Of a stretch of DNA of 64,000 nucleotides, positions 39,601 to 49,300 are shown one piece after another. Within the stretch, counting starts at the first letter, position 1. Every line of letters begins with the position of its first letter. Both the position numbers and the translations under genes were made by a program. Location: contig NC_060065.1 in NCBI RefSeq assembly GCF_020283565.1, positions 17,212,866 through 17,276,865 on the forward strand, written 5' to 3'. The stretch comes from Trifolium pratense (Eukaryota; Streptophyta; Magnoliopsida; Fabales; Fabaceae). Under the pieces are notes generated by a model, which did not search any database, was not told the origin of the DNA, and was given only the letters and a program-made list of their open reading frames with translations.

Positions 39601-41803
39601 TAAATGTCCCTCCACATTATCAATATTTCATCTAGAACTGTAAAATGTTAATCTGGTTCGTTCGTATATATCGATATGTTATCTGTTGGGTTTCAAGTGT
39701 AAGTGGTTAAGTCTCATATTGACTATGAATGGGAAGAATGTTGGATTTATAAGAGACGTGGCTCATTAACCTAATGCCTTAAGGTTTTGGGTTGAGATGT
39801 GGCGTCTCCCTCTCTTGTGATCCTGGAGCATTTGACCAGATGTTTCTCCCTAGCTCCCTGGACTCCCTAACATCGACATTATTCACTTAGTTTCAAATGT
39901 ATCTCCAAAATTACAAAGTGAATGTCATTATAGTCCTTGTGAAGATTGTTAATTTAGGGGACTATCTTGTTAATTTGCAGGAAACAGTTCACAATTTTGA
40001 TAGTAATGAGTCTACAGATGCTGATGTTTTAGAAAATGGAAGCAAAATAGTAGAAAAGGAAAAGAATGTTCAAAAGAATGAAAACCTCTTCAAGAATTGG
40101 CCTTTGATGTCATCTATCATTGCTTATTGTGTCTTCTCACTTCATGATGTTGCTTATCAAGAGGTAAATTTGTAACTATTCAACAATGTTGTTAAATAGC
40201 TCAACAAAGTAGTAGAATTTCAACAAACGGACAAATTGCTATTGTTCCTCGATACACTATTTAGTTTAAAATGTTGTCAAATGGCGGCTGTAACACACTA
40301 GAGCAATGTTGTGTAGCAGAACGTGAACAATTAATTTTCACCATGCGCGATTGCCAACACTGTTAGTGAGGTTAAAAATGATACATATATAATTGTAAAT
40401 CAAATTTAATATGTACTCATCTTGATTTCTTTAGGTTTTCTCATTATGGGCTGTTAGTCCTCCGAGGCTAGGGGGTTTGAGCTTTACAACAGACGATGTT
40501 GGTAATGTTCTTTCAATTTCAGGTACGTCTTTCGAACCTGTGAAACTTCTATAAAATAGATATTTTCTCTTTGTATAAATACTAACTAACCTGTGAAACT
40601 ATTAGGACTTGCACTTGTGATCTACCAACTTTTCATATACCCATCCGTAGAAAAAGCATGTGGACCTATCGCCTTTGCTCGCATCACAGGGGTCAGTTTT
40701 CATCTAATTGTAGCAGCAGGAAGCAGCTATTGAAATTTCTGAATTTCATTGCTTGTTATTTGGAATATGTCATTCTACTTTTGGTTTCATATGCAGATAT
40801 TTTCCATACCAATTTTGCAAAGTTACCCTTTCATCGCAATGTTGTCGGGCATAAGCTTATACATAGTCATCAGTATTGCTTCCATCCTCAAGAATGTTAT
40901 GTCTGTAAGTGCATCAGTAACAGAAGTTCAGTCTAATTAGTTGAGAAAAGGTTCTTCGAATTAACAATTTGACAGAGATTGTATTCTATTTTATGGACTA
41001 ATCAGGTGACAATTATAACGGGTTTATTCCTAATACAAAACCGAGTAGTGGTAAGTGTATTATTATATTGTGTTTCCTCACAAACAAAGTTTAGTACGTA
41101 TTAGTTTTTTTATGAAAAATTGTGGCATATAATATTGATTTGGGAAACAGGAACAACACCAAAGGGGTGCAGCTAATGGAATTTCTTTGACAGCTATGTC
41201 TCTATTTAATGCTATTGGTCCTGCTGCAGGTGGTACAATGTGAGTGTTCCTTAATTTTCCTCAGCTTTTGTTTGACTTATCTATTTCATCTGTGCCTGAA
41301 ACTACATAGTAGCTAGTTTCCTCTCAATATATATACATTGTTCCTTGTCTCGACACCAATAATAATTTGAGAAAATGACACAATTGAGTGTAATTATAAG
41401 TGTCGGTGTCGGTGCCTTACACTGACGGAGGTTAGACACCTGGACACGCCTAATCCGACGAGTGTCCGTGCTTCAGAGGTTTTGATGCACATGTTTTTTT
41501 ACGACAATTATATAGTATTAAAATTCATTCTCAATTTTCTTCTTTTCAATATGTTCGTCGATGCAGATTAACATGGTCACAAAAACGCATGGATGCTTCG
41601 TTCCTCCCCGGTATGATGCTCAACTATAAACAGTTAACATTCATCTAGATGTATTACATGGGAACTGACTATTGCACATTTTAACTGCAGGCACTCAAAT
41701 GGTCTTTCTCTTCTTGAATTTAGTTGAAGGACTTGGAATACTTATGCTGTTTAAACCATTCCTTGGTCAAAAGAACATAACACACTCAGATCTGATAGAT
41801 TGA
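30012..41803 (+). CDS. ZIFL1: ZINC INDUCED FACILITATOR-LIKE MFS transporter, complete, 17 exons
   Basis: A proton-coupled major-facilitator carrier; family members act at tonoplast or plasma membrane in zinc, potassium or auxin handling. Exons: 30012-30156, 30577-30617, 38097-38157, 38247-38349, 38441-38543, 38910-38963, 39048-39110, 39342-39391, 39476-39551, 39981-40163, 40435-40522, 40606-40691, 40797-40904, 41006-41050, 41151-41239, 41567-41610 and 41691-41803. All are in phase, giving 483 residues. Landmarks are [18 protein letters not shown] at the N-terminus with the family CPGC, motif A ([11 protein letters not shown]), the ZIFL signature S-x8-G-x3-GPALGG, a charged cytosolic loop in exon 10, and hydrophobic segments in both halves. 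In the family motif W-G-x3-D-R-x-G-R-K the Trp is Leu here (codon 38288-38290). Intron 2 is about 7.5 kb because of a copia insertion, yet the coding frame is intact. Confidence 0.92.
30752..30970 (-). repeat. 3' LTR of the intronic copia element
   Basis: 219 bp with two substitutions relative to the other LTR, bordered on the inside by a purine-rich tract. Confidence 0.95.
31007..32704 (-). CDS. Copia reverse transcriptase-RNase H open frame
   Basis: About 560 residues lie in a different frame from the upstream Gag-integrase frame, overlapping it by about 20 bases. Visible landmarks are [12 protein letters not shown], the catalytic [32 protein letters not shown], and the RNase H blocks [29 protein letters not shown] and [12 protein letters not shown]. 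All main active-site residues look intact. No good independent start is present, which supports a recent frameshift rather than a separate gene. Confidence 0.93.
   Translation of the reverse strand: MIVKVINSDGVTQLPPRIRKPPRSLDIYVTGREAEEERELHNLAIYSTGKDPNTYDEAMKLDVWRAAMDAEMDSIKRNNTWELTLLPDGCNAIGVKWIFKTKFNEKGEIEKYKARLVAKGYTQKQGIDYNEVFAPVARWDTIRAILALAANNRWNVFQLDVKSAFLHGDLTEDIYVVQPEGYSNGNKNMVYKLKKALYGLKQAPRAWYSKIEAYFSSEKFVKCPYEHTLFVKYGKKDEILIVSLYVDDLIFTGNDVNLIEDFKSSMKGRFAMTDLGKMRYFLGVEVIQSSDGIFMHQQRYIAEILVRFGMESCNKVTNPIVPGCKLVKDANERIVDGTTYKQMVGCLMYLLASRPDIAYSVCLVARFMDRPTEMHVIAVKRIIRYLKGTLGLGILYRVGSSEDLKLIGWSDSDYAGDLDDRKSTSGFVFMLGSGAISWSSKKQPIVTLSTTEAEFVSAASCACQGIWLRNILSYLRVKQPECTMIYCDNSSSIKISKNPIMHGRSKHIDVRYHFLRDLTKDNVIELVHCRSEEQLADILTKPLKFDSFCKLREGLGICDLNDFVK
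32685..35039 (-). CDS. Copia Gag-protease-integrase open frame
   Basis: The 784-residue frame begins with a gag (UBN2-type) domain. It has an RGRGRGR-rich stretch, a CCHC knuckle ([14 protein letters not shown]), the aspartic protease site ([10 protein letters not shown]) and a GAG-pre-integrase zinc region ([14 protein letters not shown]). The integrase catalytic acids lie in SDICGPI and RSDRGGEY, with Glu further on. The frame stops at 32685, before the reverse transcriptase. In an intact copia element it would continue as one polyprotein, so this copy carries a break. Confidence 0.93.
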   Translation of the reverse strand: MDESKHSQSRVPKFDGHYDHWSMLMENLIRSKELWSSIEDGVTVAPANATAEEIQAANASKLKDLKVKNYLFQSIDRSILDTILDRNSSKSIWDAMRRKYQGSTKVKRAQLQALKREFEVLEMKEGESAEDYFSRTLAIANRMSAQGERLQEVAIVEKILRSMVTKFDYGVCSIVESNDVTTMSIDELQSSLIVHEGRMKKPSAKSQVNTEEQALKVSQGRGSGSGRGRGRNSNRGRGRGRQSKEMVECYNCHKLGHYQSECPDWEGNANYAEFYDGNEELLLMAKTEQQFSDTIGKYENWFLDSGCSNHMIGHKEWLFNFDDSYSDSVKLGDDSKMPVKGKGNIKLSINNIVHVISNVYYVPGLKTNLLSIGQIQQKQVSVVFKNDECKVYHDDRGLLFTSHMSKNRMYVISAPVIMPMCLQTAKQESTQLWHDRYGHLSFKGLNTLSKKQMVRGLPELEDSDENCSDCLTGKQHRDIIPKQANWRASVKLELIHSDICGPISPQSNGGCRYFMTFTDDFSRKTWCYMLKEKSAAFEVFKSFKALVEKEAGCPILCLRSDRGGEYTSNEFNDFCSNEGIKRQLTAAYTPQQNGVSERKNRTILNIVRSMISARKVPKSFWPEAVNWATYLMNRSPTFSVKDMTPEEAWSGRKPSVNHFRVFGCLAHVHIPDSQRKKLDSKSKKCVLLGVSDVSKAYKLYDPIDKKIITSRDVVFEESKGWEWNKLSQTQSTDNDDWSNDEAEDDSVHEDIPIEPVNEGDVNAAGNSEDDDMIISNNTSDSEGN
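35192..35410 (-). repeat. 5' LTR of the intronic copia element
   Basis: It is the promoter-side LTR on the minus strand, 219 bp, and contains a GCGCGCGCGCC stretch. It ends next to the primer-binding site. Confidence 0.95.
35853..36037. mobile_element. Foldback MITE with long palindromic core
   Basis: The left TTCAGTGCAGTC and right GACTTCACTGAA are inverted. Inside, CTGATCAAGATCAGACGGTC recurs in inverted form, with AAAATCTGATCTTA and its partner around a central TTATAATTAA. Nearly the whole element can form one hairpin. Confidence 0.65.
36620..36684. repeat. (TA)n microsatellite
   Basis: A pure TA run in ZIFL intron 2. Confidence 0.95.
38669..38815. mobile_element. MITE-like dispersed repeat in ZIFL intron 5
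   Basis: The ends TGAAGCACAGACAC and GTGTCTGTGCATCA are near-perfect inverted repeats. The core GACACCAATAATAATTTGAG is shared with 41349-41482, with 26880-27035 and, inverted, with 63867-64000. Confidence 0.7.
39684..39878 (+). mobile_element. Short solo LTR in ZIFL intron 9
   Basis: It starts TGTTGGGTTTCAAG and ends CATCGACA, with flanks TTATC and TTATT (one mismatch). AACCTAATGCCTTAAGGTTTT is also found in diverged form on the minus strand near 44440. Borders are tentative. Confidence 0.5.
41349..41482. mobile_element. MITE-like dispersed repeat in ZIFL intron 15
   Basis: Same family as 38669-38815. It keeps the core CGACACCAATAATAATTTGA and the right end GTGTCCGTGCTTCA, but the left terminus is lost. 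Confidence 0.65.
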
Positions 41804-41924
41804 TACCAAAGTATGTCCTAATTGAGGACAGTAATAGATGCATTATTAGTCTTGTCTTAATTTACTAAATTTATATAGTGACAAAAAAAGCAAATGAGAA
41901 ACCAATAACTAATAACAATTATCA

Positions 41925-42007
41925 ACTCGTATGTAATTTTTTTCAACTAGCGGTTAGAAATTCTACCTTCGATGAATAAGTGGGATGTCTAGGGTTCAAA
42001 CCTCGGC

Positions 42008-42066
<59 letters not shown>

Positions 42067-42200
42067 GTAATGTTCCTATCAACTGAGTCAAGATCACAAT
42101 AACAATGTATGTCATTTTTATATATTAAATTTTGAATTAATTTTGTCTACGAGGTATCACCAGTAGGGAACAAAACTATGACCAAAATATGGTAGAGACA
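41925..42200 (-). repeat. First copy of a direct repeat containing a SINE
   Basis: It shares about 250 bp with 42905-43185, including the SINE block CAACTAGCGGTTAGAAATTC and the flank TTGTCTACGAGGTATCAC. A TA microsatellite (42011-42064) has grown inside this copy. Confidence 0.75.
42011..42064. repeat. (TA)n microsatellite inside a SINE copy
   Basis: The equivalent place in the second copy (about 43025) has only a short TATATA stretch, so this one expanded locally. Confidence 0.95.
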
Positions 42201-42904
42201 GGATATAAAAAATACGATAAATATCAATTGAAAGCAAGGAAAGTAACAATGATTTTATATATAAAAAAAGAGAATTAAAAGCAATAATATCATGTATTAC
42301 TTTATTTTTATTCTCCATACATCACCGTAAAATAAACAAATAAAAATAAAACAAATAGATACATTTTTAAAAATTTGCACATTAACAAATGAGATATGCT
42401 TAAAACAATGATATAAATTTTTTTTGTGTCAACCAAATGACAAACAATTCTACCGTCCATTACTTTTAAATAAATAATATTAACATTAAAATCACCCCAT
42501 TTTGCTTCTCAAATGTGAAATTTTTTCACACGGGGACATGAGATAAAATACTCCAGAAGAAAACAAATGTCTAAAGTAGAGAGGTGACAATTAAGAACAA
42601 ATATATTAACCGTTAGATTAGTTTTTTCTTAATGACCTTCTTTTTTTTTATGAAAATAAAAGAACAAATATATGAACATGTGGATTGCGAACGGGGAGTG
42701 GAGTATTACTCTCCATTCTGCCATTTCTCCTTAAAATCTCCAAAATTTGGATCTTTTATCATATTTAAATAAATTATTACATTAAATATAAAATTAACTT
42801 TACAAATAATTAAAAAAATCACAAAATATTAAAATTTTAATAATCCATATTTTTCACGTGTGAAAAAAAAAAGATCTATATTTTTCATAGAAGGTAAGTT
42901 ATAC
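42201..42904. other. AT-rich spacer between the two direct repeats, no gene seen
   Basis: Low-complexity A/T-rich DNA with no open frame of note. Confidence 0.5.
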
Positions 42905-43185
42905 TAGTAACTAATAACAATTATCAAATCATTTGATGTATGTCAGTTTTTTTTTCAACTAGCGGTTAGAAATTCTACCTTCGATGAATAAGTGGGATGT
43001 ATGGGGTTCAAACCTCGGCCCCTGCATATATATATAATTTAATGTTGCTATCAACTGAGTCAAGATCACAAGAACAATGTATGTCATTTTTATATATTAA
43101 ATTTTGAATTAATTTTGTCTACGAGGTATCACTAGTATCGAACAAAACTATGACCAGAATATGGTAGAGACGGGATAAAACATAA
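42905..43185 (-). repeat. Second copy of the SINE-containing direct repeat
   Basis: It matches 41925-42200 beyond the limits of the SINE on both sides. It is therefore a segmental duplication rather than two independent SINE insertions. Confidence 0.75.
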
Positions 43186-43199
43186 AACATGATAAGAAT

Positions 43200-44430
43200 A
43201 AACATTATAGCGTTCTCCTATCATGTATTTGGTGTGTACATGATAGCATGATAACATACCACGCTTCGCCATCTGACCACCTTTGTCAGGAAGACTTTCG
43301 ATACAAGGAGCCGATCGAACCCTTCGTCAAACAATTGCTACCACTGTTGGGTCATCACGAGGGGGCAGCCGGGGGGATCATCCACATTAGGTTCAAGAAC
43401 AACTTCACAAGTGGGTTCGTGTTATCCCATATTTTAGTCGAGCTAAAATATGCATTAAAACTCTTGTTTAAAGTAGTGTTGACTACATTCAAAGATAAAT
43501 TGACTTTGACTTTCATAAAGTAAAGAATAAATGTCTTCAAGAACAAGAGAAATCTTGTTTGAGTTATCTTAATTATGAAAGTTAAGAGTAATGTGTTTAA
43601 GAGTAAGAGAATTCTAATGGAAAAATATTTATAAGTGTGAACCTTGCATCATACTTTAAGTCAAAAGGGCGAAAGAGAAAGAAATAACTTAGTTTATTTT
43701 CTCATATAATGTAACTGTGCCTTTCAATCTTTCTTTCTTTCGATCACGCCGGTTAGATCGAAATAGAATTGGTTGCGAACTTAGAATATTTTCCTTATTT
43801 CAGCTTTAAGTTCAGTTTGATTTCGACGGATGCAACGTTCCAAGTGAAGGTTTATTTCAAATGCAAAGGGATACGTGGCAGGAGATTAGTATTAGAACGT
43901 TAGATAGAAGTTATCATCCTTGTAACTATAAATACTAGTTTTTAAGTTGAAATCTTGGTCACAATTCACATACAAAAAATCTCATAAACTCAAAGTACCC
44001 ATGCTAAAGCGAGAAACGAGTGCAAAGAAAAACATGTATGAATTTGTGAACCATTTACATTTCTTGTAATCATTTACAATTCAATGCAAAGTTAGATTTC
44101 TGCAAATTCTTTACTTTCAAACTTACTTTTCTGCATTTTAAATGGTTCTCTCATTCGAGTGAATTTTCGCTCATTTTACATTCAAACTTGCAATTTACAT
44201 TTTCTTTGCAACTTTTACTTTTTGAAACCTTTTATCATTATTTGCATTTAAACCTTTTTGCGGTTAATATTTCTAAACGTAATAAATGTTTATTTCAATG
44301 ATGAACATTCAAAACTTCATTGAATTCAATGCACGAAACTTGTCCCGAGATTTACTAGTTGATTTCTCAAGTAATTAAAATTAAACTAGCGCTTGTTTAC
44401 CAAAAATCAGTGTAAACAGTTGGACACCAC
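43200..44430 (+). mobile_element. Probable gypsy-type LTR remnant
   Basis: It contains a TATA-like ATAAATACTAG region and ends near AGTGTAAACAGTTGG, which resembles the LTR end and primer-binding border of plant gypsy elements. An open frame at 43248-43523 has no recognised domain. The left border is not defined. Confidence 0.35.
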
Positions 44431-44494
44431 ATTTTAACCGAAAACCTTAAGGTGTTAGGTTTATGGGTCCTCTCACTTATTAACCATACCAACA
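44431..44494 (-). repeat. Fragment of an LTR related to the solo LTR at 39684
   Basis: The minus strand starts TGTTGGTATGGTTAATAAG and includes CCTTAAGGTTTT with surroundings like the solo LTR in ZIFL intron 9. The other border is missing. Confidence 0.35.
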
Positions 44495-44940
44495 CTGGCT
44501 GATCGCAGAATACACAAACTCAGTTTCAAAAGCCTTAGATTGCTCTTCTTCTTCCAAAACTGTGATCGTGAAATCGACATCGCTGCAACATGTAACGCCC
44601 CAACTTTTAGAAATAGTTGATTAATATTTTTTTTAATTATTAGAAATTGTTTGTGCTGATTGTTGTGTAGTTATTTAATTATTTTGATGTGTTAAATAAT
44701 TAATTATTGGGAAAATAAATGAGTACAATAATGTTGGTGAATTAAAATAAAAATGAGAAAAAAAATGGAGCATGGGGTGCAAATACTAAATGGTGCATGA
44801 AAAGGGGTATGAGTTTGTAAAACAGTAGAGAAACAAATAAAAATAAAAACAGATTTTTATTATCTCACTTGGGAGAAAAGTGACCGACTTAGTTGTCTTC
44901 TATAAATAGGCATAATGTTAATGTTAGAATAGAAAATATT

Positions 44941-45284
44941 AGGCTTAACTATACATTTGGTCCCTTACGTTTATTTTAGGTTTCAATTTGGTCCCTTACG
45001 TTTGAAAAGTATCAATTTGGTCCCTTACGTTTATTTTAGGTTTCAAATTAGTCCTTTCCGTCAATTTTGTCATATGTGGCAGTCAATTTGCATATGTGGA
45101 CTGACACGTGGCACTTGGACACGCTGACACGTGTACTGTTCAAACGGTGTTAGTGACAAAACTAACGGAAAGGACTAACTTGAAACCTAAAATAAACGTA
45201 AGGGACCAAATTGATACTTTTTAAACGTAAGGGACCAAATTGAAACCTAAAATAAACGTAAGGGACCAAATGTGTAGTTAAACC
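44941..45284. mobile_element. Mutator-type MITE inside the TRIM 5' LTR
   Basis: 344 bp with terminal inverted repeats of about 70-85 bp, each carrying TTTGGTCCCTTACGTTTATT twice. AAAATATT is duplicated at 44933-44940 and 45285-45292. The intact 3' LTR at 46174 provides the empty site, confirming the borders. Confidence 0.9.
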
Positions 45285-45699
45285 AAAATATTATAATATT
45301 ATTTGTTGAGAAAATATCTCGATTTGGTTTGTTTATTCTTAGCCCTATAATAAATTGATTTAGTTTAGATTTAAATTTATTCACTTGGTTATAAATACCA
45401 AGGTAGTATCATACTATTTGATAATGCAAATAATGTAAATAATGTAATTAGGGTTATTGACATCATTATCAATAATATGTTATTGTTCTTTATTATTTTC
45501 TCCTATTCTTTCATCTAAATTCCCCAAATTTCAACATGGTATCAGAGCCATGGTATCCACCTTGAAACATAATTCCGCTGCAATTTTCCCCGAGATTTAA
45601 CTCTCGATTATTCTTCGTTTTACTTACCTTTTTGTTCATATATGCTTTACTTAACCTTTTTTTCATATAAACCCTAGCCGTCATTGAAATTTCTTTTTA

Positions 45700-46020
45700 T
45701 TTTGTTACCCGTTTGTGATTCTTTAATCCGCGGGTCCCAGTTACTTTTAATCCCGTTACCCGTTTGTGATTCTTTAATCCGCGGGTCCCAGTTACCTTTA
45801 ATCCTGTTACCCGTTTGTGATTCTTTAATCCGCGGGTCCCAGTTACCTTTAATCCTGTTACCCGTTTGTGATTCTTTAATCCGCGGGTCCCCGTTACCTT
45901 TAATCTCGTTACTCGTATGTGATTCTGTAATCCGCGGGTCCCGTTACCTTTAACCACAGTTACCCGTTTGTGATTCTTTAATCCGCGGGCCCCCGTTTGT
46001 GATATTTCAATCCGCGGGTA
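45700..46020 (+). repeat. Six-fold 51-bp tandem repeat in the TRIM internal region
   Basis: GTTACCCGTTTGTGATTCTT recurs every 51 bases at 45704, 45755, 45806, 45857, 45908 and 45959, followed by a shortened seventh unit. Because 51 is 17 codons, the array stays open in one frame on each strand (45684-45953 plus, 45697-45957 minus). This is probably not coding. Confidence 0.92.
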
Positions 46021-46349
46021 TTTTTACTTAATTTGATATGGATTCATCTCTTCAGCCGCTCCTCTACTGATTCTTTGGTTGCTGCTCTTCGTTGGCTTGC
46101 TATCAATGGATTTAATTTATTTTCAGGGTTAATTTTGTAACAAGCTTAAAGCTTACTTTAGCTTGAGGGGGAGTGTTAGAATAGAAAATATTATAATATT
46201 ATTTGTTGAGAAAATATCTCGATTTGGTTTGTTTATTCTTAGCCCTATAATAAAGGGATTTAGTTTAGATTTAAATTTATTCACTTGGTTATAAATACCA
46301 AGGTAGTATCATACTATTTGATAATGCAAATAATGTAAATAATGTAATT

Positions 46350-49300
46350 TGTTATGAATATTATTAGTGGATGTCCTGGCCCATGTAATTGACCCAATAT
46401 GTTTACCTATATATAGATACTATGTATCACTATATTGTAACCCTAATCCTAGTGGTGAATAACATACACTATTCTTTCTCCCTTTTCTCTCTTCTCCATC
46501 TATACTATTGCTCCTATTTATATTAGTTTATAACACGTTATCAGCACGAGCTTACCAACTGAGGTACGCAATTCTTATTCTATTTTTATGAAATCATAAG
46601 TAGTTTTTATTTTTGATTATTATATGATTATGAATCGTTTGAACGTTGTATACTTATAAAGATCAAATAATAATAATTAAAATTAAATAAATAAATAAAC
46701 ATCACTCCTTTATGTATTTAATTGATTCAATGTTGTTTACGTTTCGTGATATCCGACATTTGTATGGTGAAGCATAACACTTTGATCATTAATATTACAT
46801 AAAATGTTGATCAATTATTTATTTATTTATTTATAATATGTATTTTGGATGTTTGATATTGTTTGAGTTTCGTGACCGACAATAGTCTGGTGAAGCATCA
46901 TTATGCTTCGTGACCGACACCTGTATGGTGAAACATCGACACTTCGATCATCCAAAAGAACATAAACATGTTTAAGAATTCATAATCTTGGTTCCTGAAG
47001 AACCTAGAAAGTTAATACATGAATTCCCGAAGAATTCATAATCTTGGTTCCTAAAGAACCTATTCTTAGTTCCTGAAGAACTTAGACATTTAATACATGA
47101 ATTCCTGATGAATTCATAATCTTAGTTCCCGAAGAACTTAGAAAAAAAAATTAATTTTGTTCCTGAAGAACTTACGAAATATCACCATTTATCACCATGC
47201 ATCCCTAATGGATTGCACACCAAAATACTTTTATGTGTTATATAGTTCCTGAAGAACTAATAAAACAACTTATTTTTCTCTTCAATGAATTCTAGATGAA
47301 TTCAATATTCATACATCCTTGAAGGATTGTAAATTGATAGTGATTTATTATATAGTTCCTGAAGAACTCAATGGATAAAATTGTAAAATTCAATTGCTAA
47401 GTAAATTTCACAAAAGCATGTAGCATGAATCGCACCGTTTTTACGGCCTTACAGATTTAATTTATGAATTCCCGAAGAATTCAAAAGCATAGTTCTTGAA
47501 GAACCCAACATTATTTTATGTCACTTCCTGAAGAATTCAAAAGCATAGTTCCTGAAGAACTCATATTATTCTCTATGAATTCCTAAGAATTCAAAAGGGT
47601 AGTTCATGAAGAACTCAAGATTATTCCGTGTGAATTCCAGAAGAATTCAATAATTTAGTACAATCAAAAAAAAAATTGAATGATTTGTTCAAAGTCATTC
47701 ATATGTACCGTCAAAAAAAAAAATGTCATTCATAAGTTAATTTGGTCAATCAATCTCATTGAAAACAATTGAATGTCTTTTATTTCTTTCTTTTATTGTT
47801 TTCAATTTATTACATTATCGGTTAATGAAGTATTATGATTGATTCATTTGAAATTAAATGATTTGTTTTGAAAATAAAACTAGTTGATTTGACAAATTTT
47901 CAAATATCAATTGAAATATCATATCGTTTAATTTCTTTTGTGATTTCTATTAGCCAAATTTTTGATACTACCTATTAATATTAACCTTTTTAAATCATGA
48001 ATTAATGGATTATTTATTTACATTATATTTGACAATTATGATGTTTCCTGTTACTTTCGTATACTAAGTTTGAAAGTTACTAAAATAAAAGGTGTGCATG
48101 ACTTAATACTTTATTCATTTTATTTTATACGATAACTTTGTACTATGTGTTATTATGAATTAATTCAGCTACTACAATGCTTAAGGTATGAATTGTGTCT
48201 TATTAAGAAAATATTTTTCTTCCATAATAAATCAATTTAATTGATATTTTTTTCTTTTGGAAATAAAATTATAATTCATACCTTAATCATATCTTTTTTC
48301 TTTTGGAAATAAATTTAATTATAATTTATACCTGGAATATTTTTTATATATATATTCAATTCAAGAATATTTGTTTAATATTAATATCATATCCTTGGTT
48401 TATGGGATTTTAATTTATTTTGTGAATTTTTTAAATATTTGGTATTGATTGAATGTGAGAATTGAGAATCATATATAATTTTAAACTATATAATCTCACG
48501 ATTTGAGCCTAAAATATTATATGAGAAACTCTCTTTTACTTTAAAAGGTGTAACACTAATGTTAATTATTTTGTTAAAGTGTTCTATTTGGAAATTTATT
48601 TTAGGCTCAATTTTGTTAATTATTACACCAAATGTTTTTTTTACGATAATTATTACACCAAATGTTATTTATATGAATATTTGTAAATATTTTGTAAATT
48701 TTATATTGTCTTGTTATTTGAATATTCACTTGCAAATTGTTATTGAAATTATTATTTTGAGTAACTATTAAGACAATTGAGTATTAAATTATCCTTGCAT
48801 TGATTTATTATTAGAGTTTTTTTTATTATTATTATATATTGGTTTGCCGTTGATTTGTGGCTATTTGAGATGACTTGTAAAGTCATCAAAGTTTATTGGC
48901 TCCATTTGCAAGGAAGAATTCGAGTGGCAACCTGAAGTTTGCTTGGATCTCATTTATATAAATGTAAAAATGATTGGTAAGGGCATTCACTCGCTAATAT
49001 GATGAAACGTTTTTAAACGGACATAAATGACAATAGTAATAATTCAGCCCAATAATAAGGGAGATGTTGATTTGCAGAACAATTGATTGCATAAGTATTA
49101 ATCTTCTTATCATTCATATATGAATATCAATATGGAAACAAGAAATGAAGAGATGTTGAATATCTCTATATATTACTACACATATTTTGGATAAATTAAG
49201 TGTAATGAAAAAGTTATAAACCAGAAGTTTATACTACACTTTTATATATAATAATGCAATTGAAGCACAAATTATTGTAAACCAGAAGTTTACATATCAT

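Noticed and set aside
43248..43523. 91-residue open frame, possibly a gene
   Set aside because: It sits in probable LTR sequence, has no recognisable motif and lacks a promoter or splice context.
45684..45957. Repeat-peptide genes on both strands
   Set aside because: Open only because the tandem unit is 51 bases. They lie in a TRIM-like element without other coding signals.
46975..47660. CRISPR-like array
   Set aside because: The units are short palindromes with irregular spacing in a plant retroelement; there are no spacers or cas genes.
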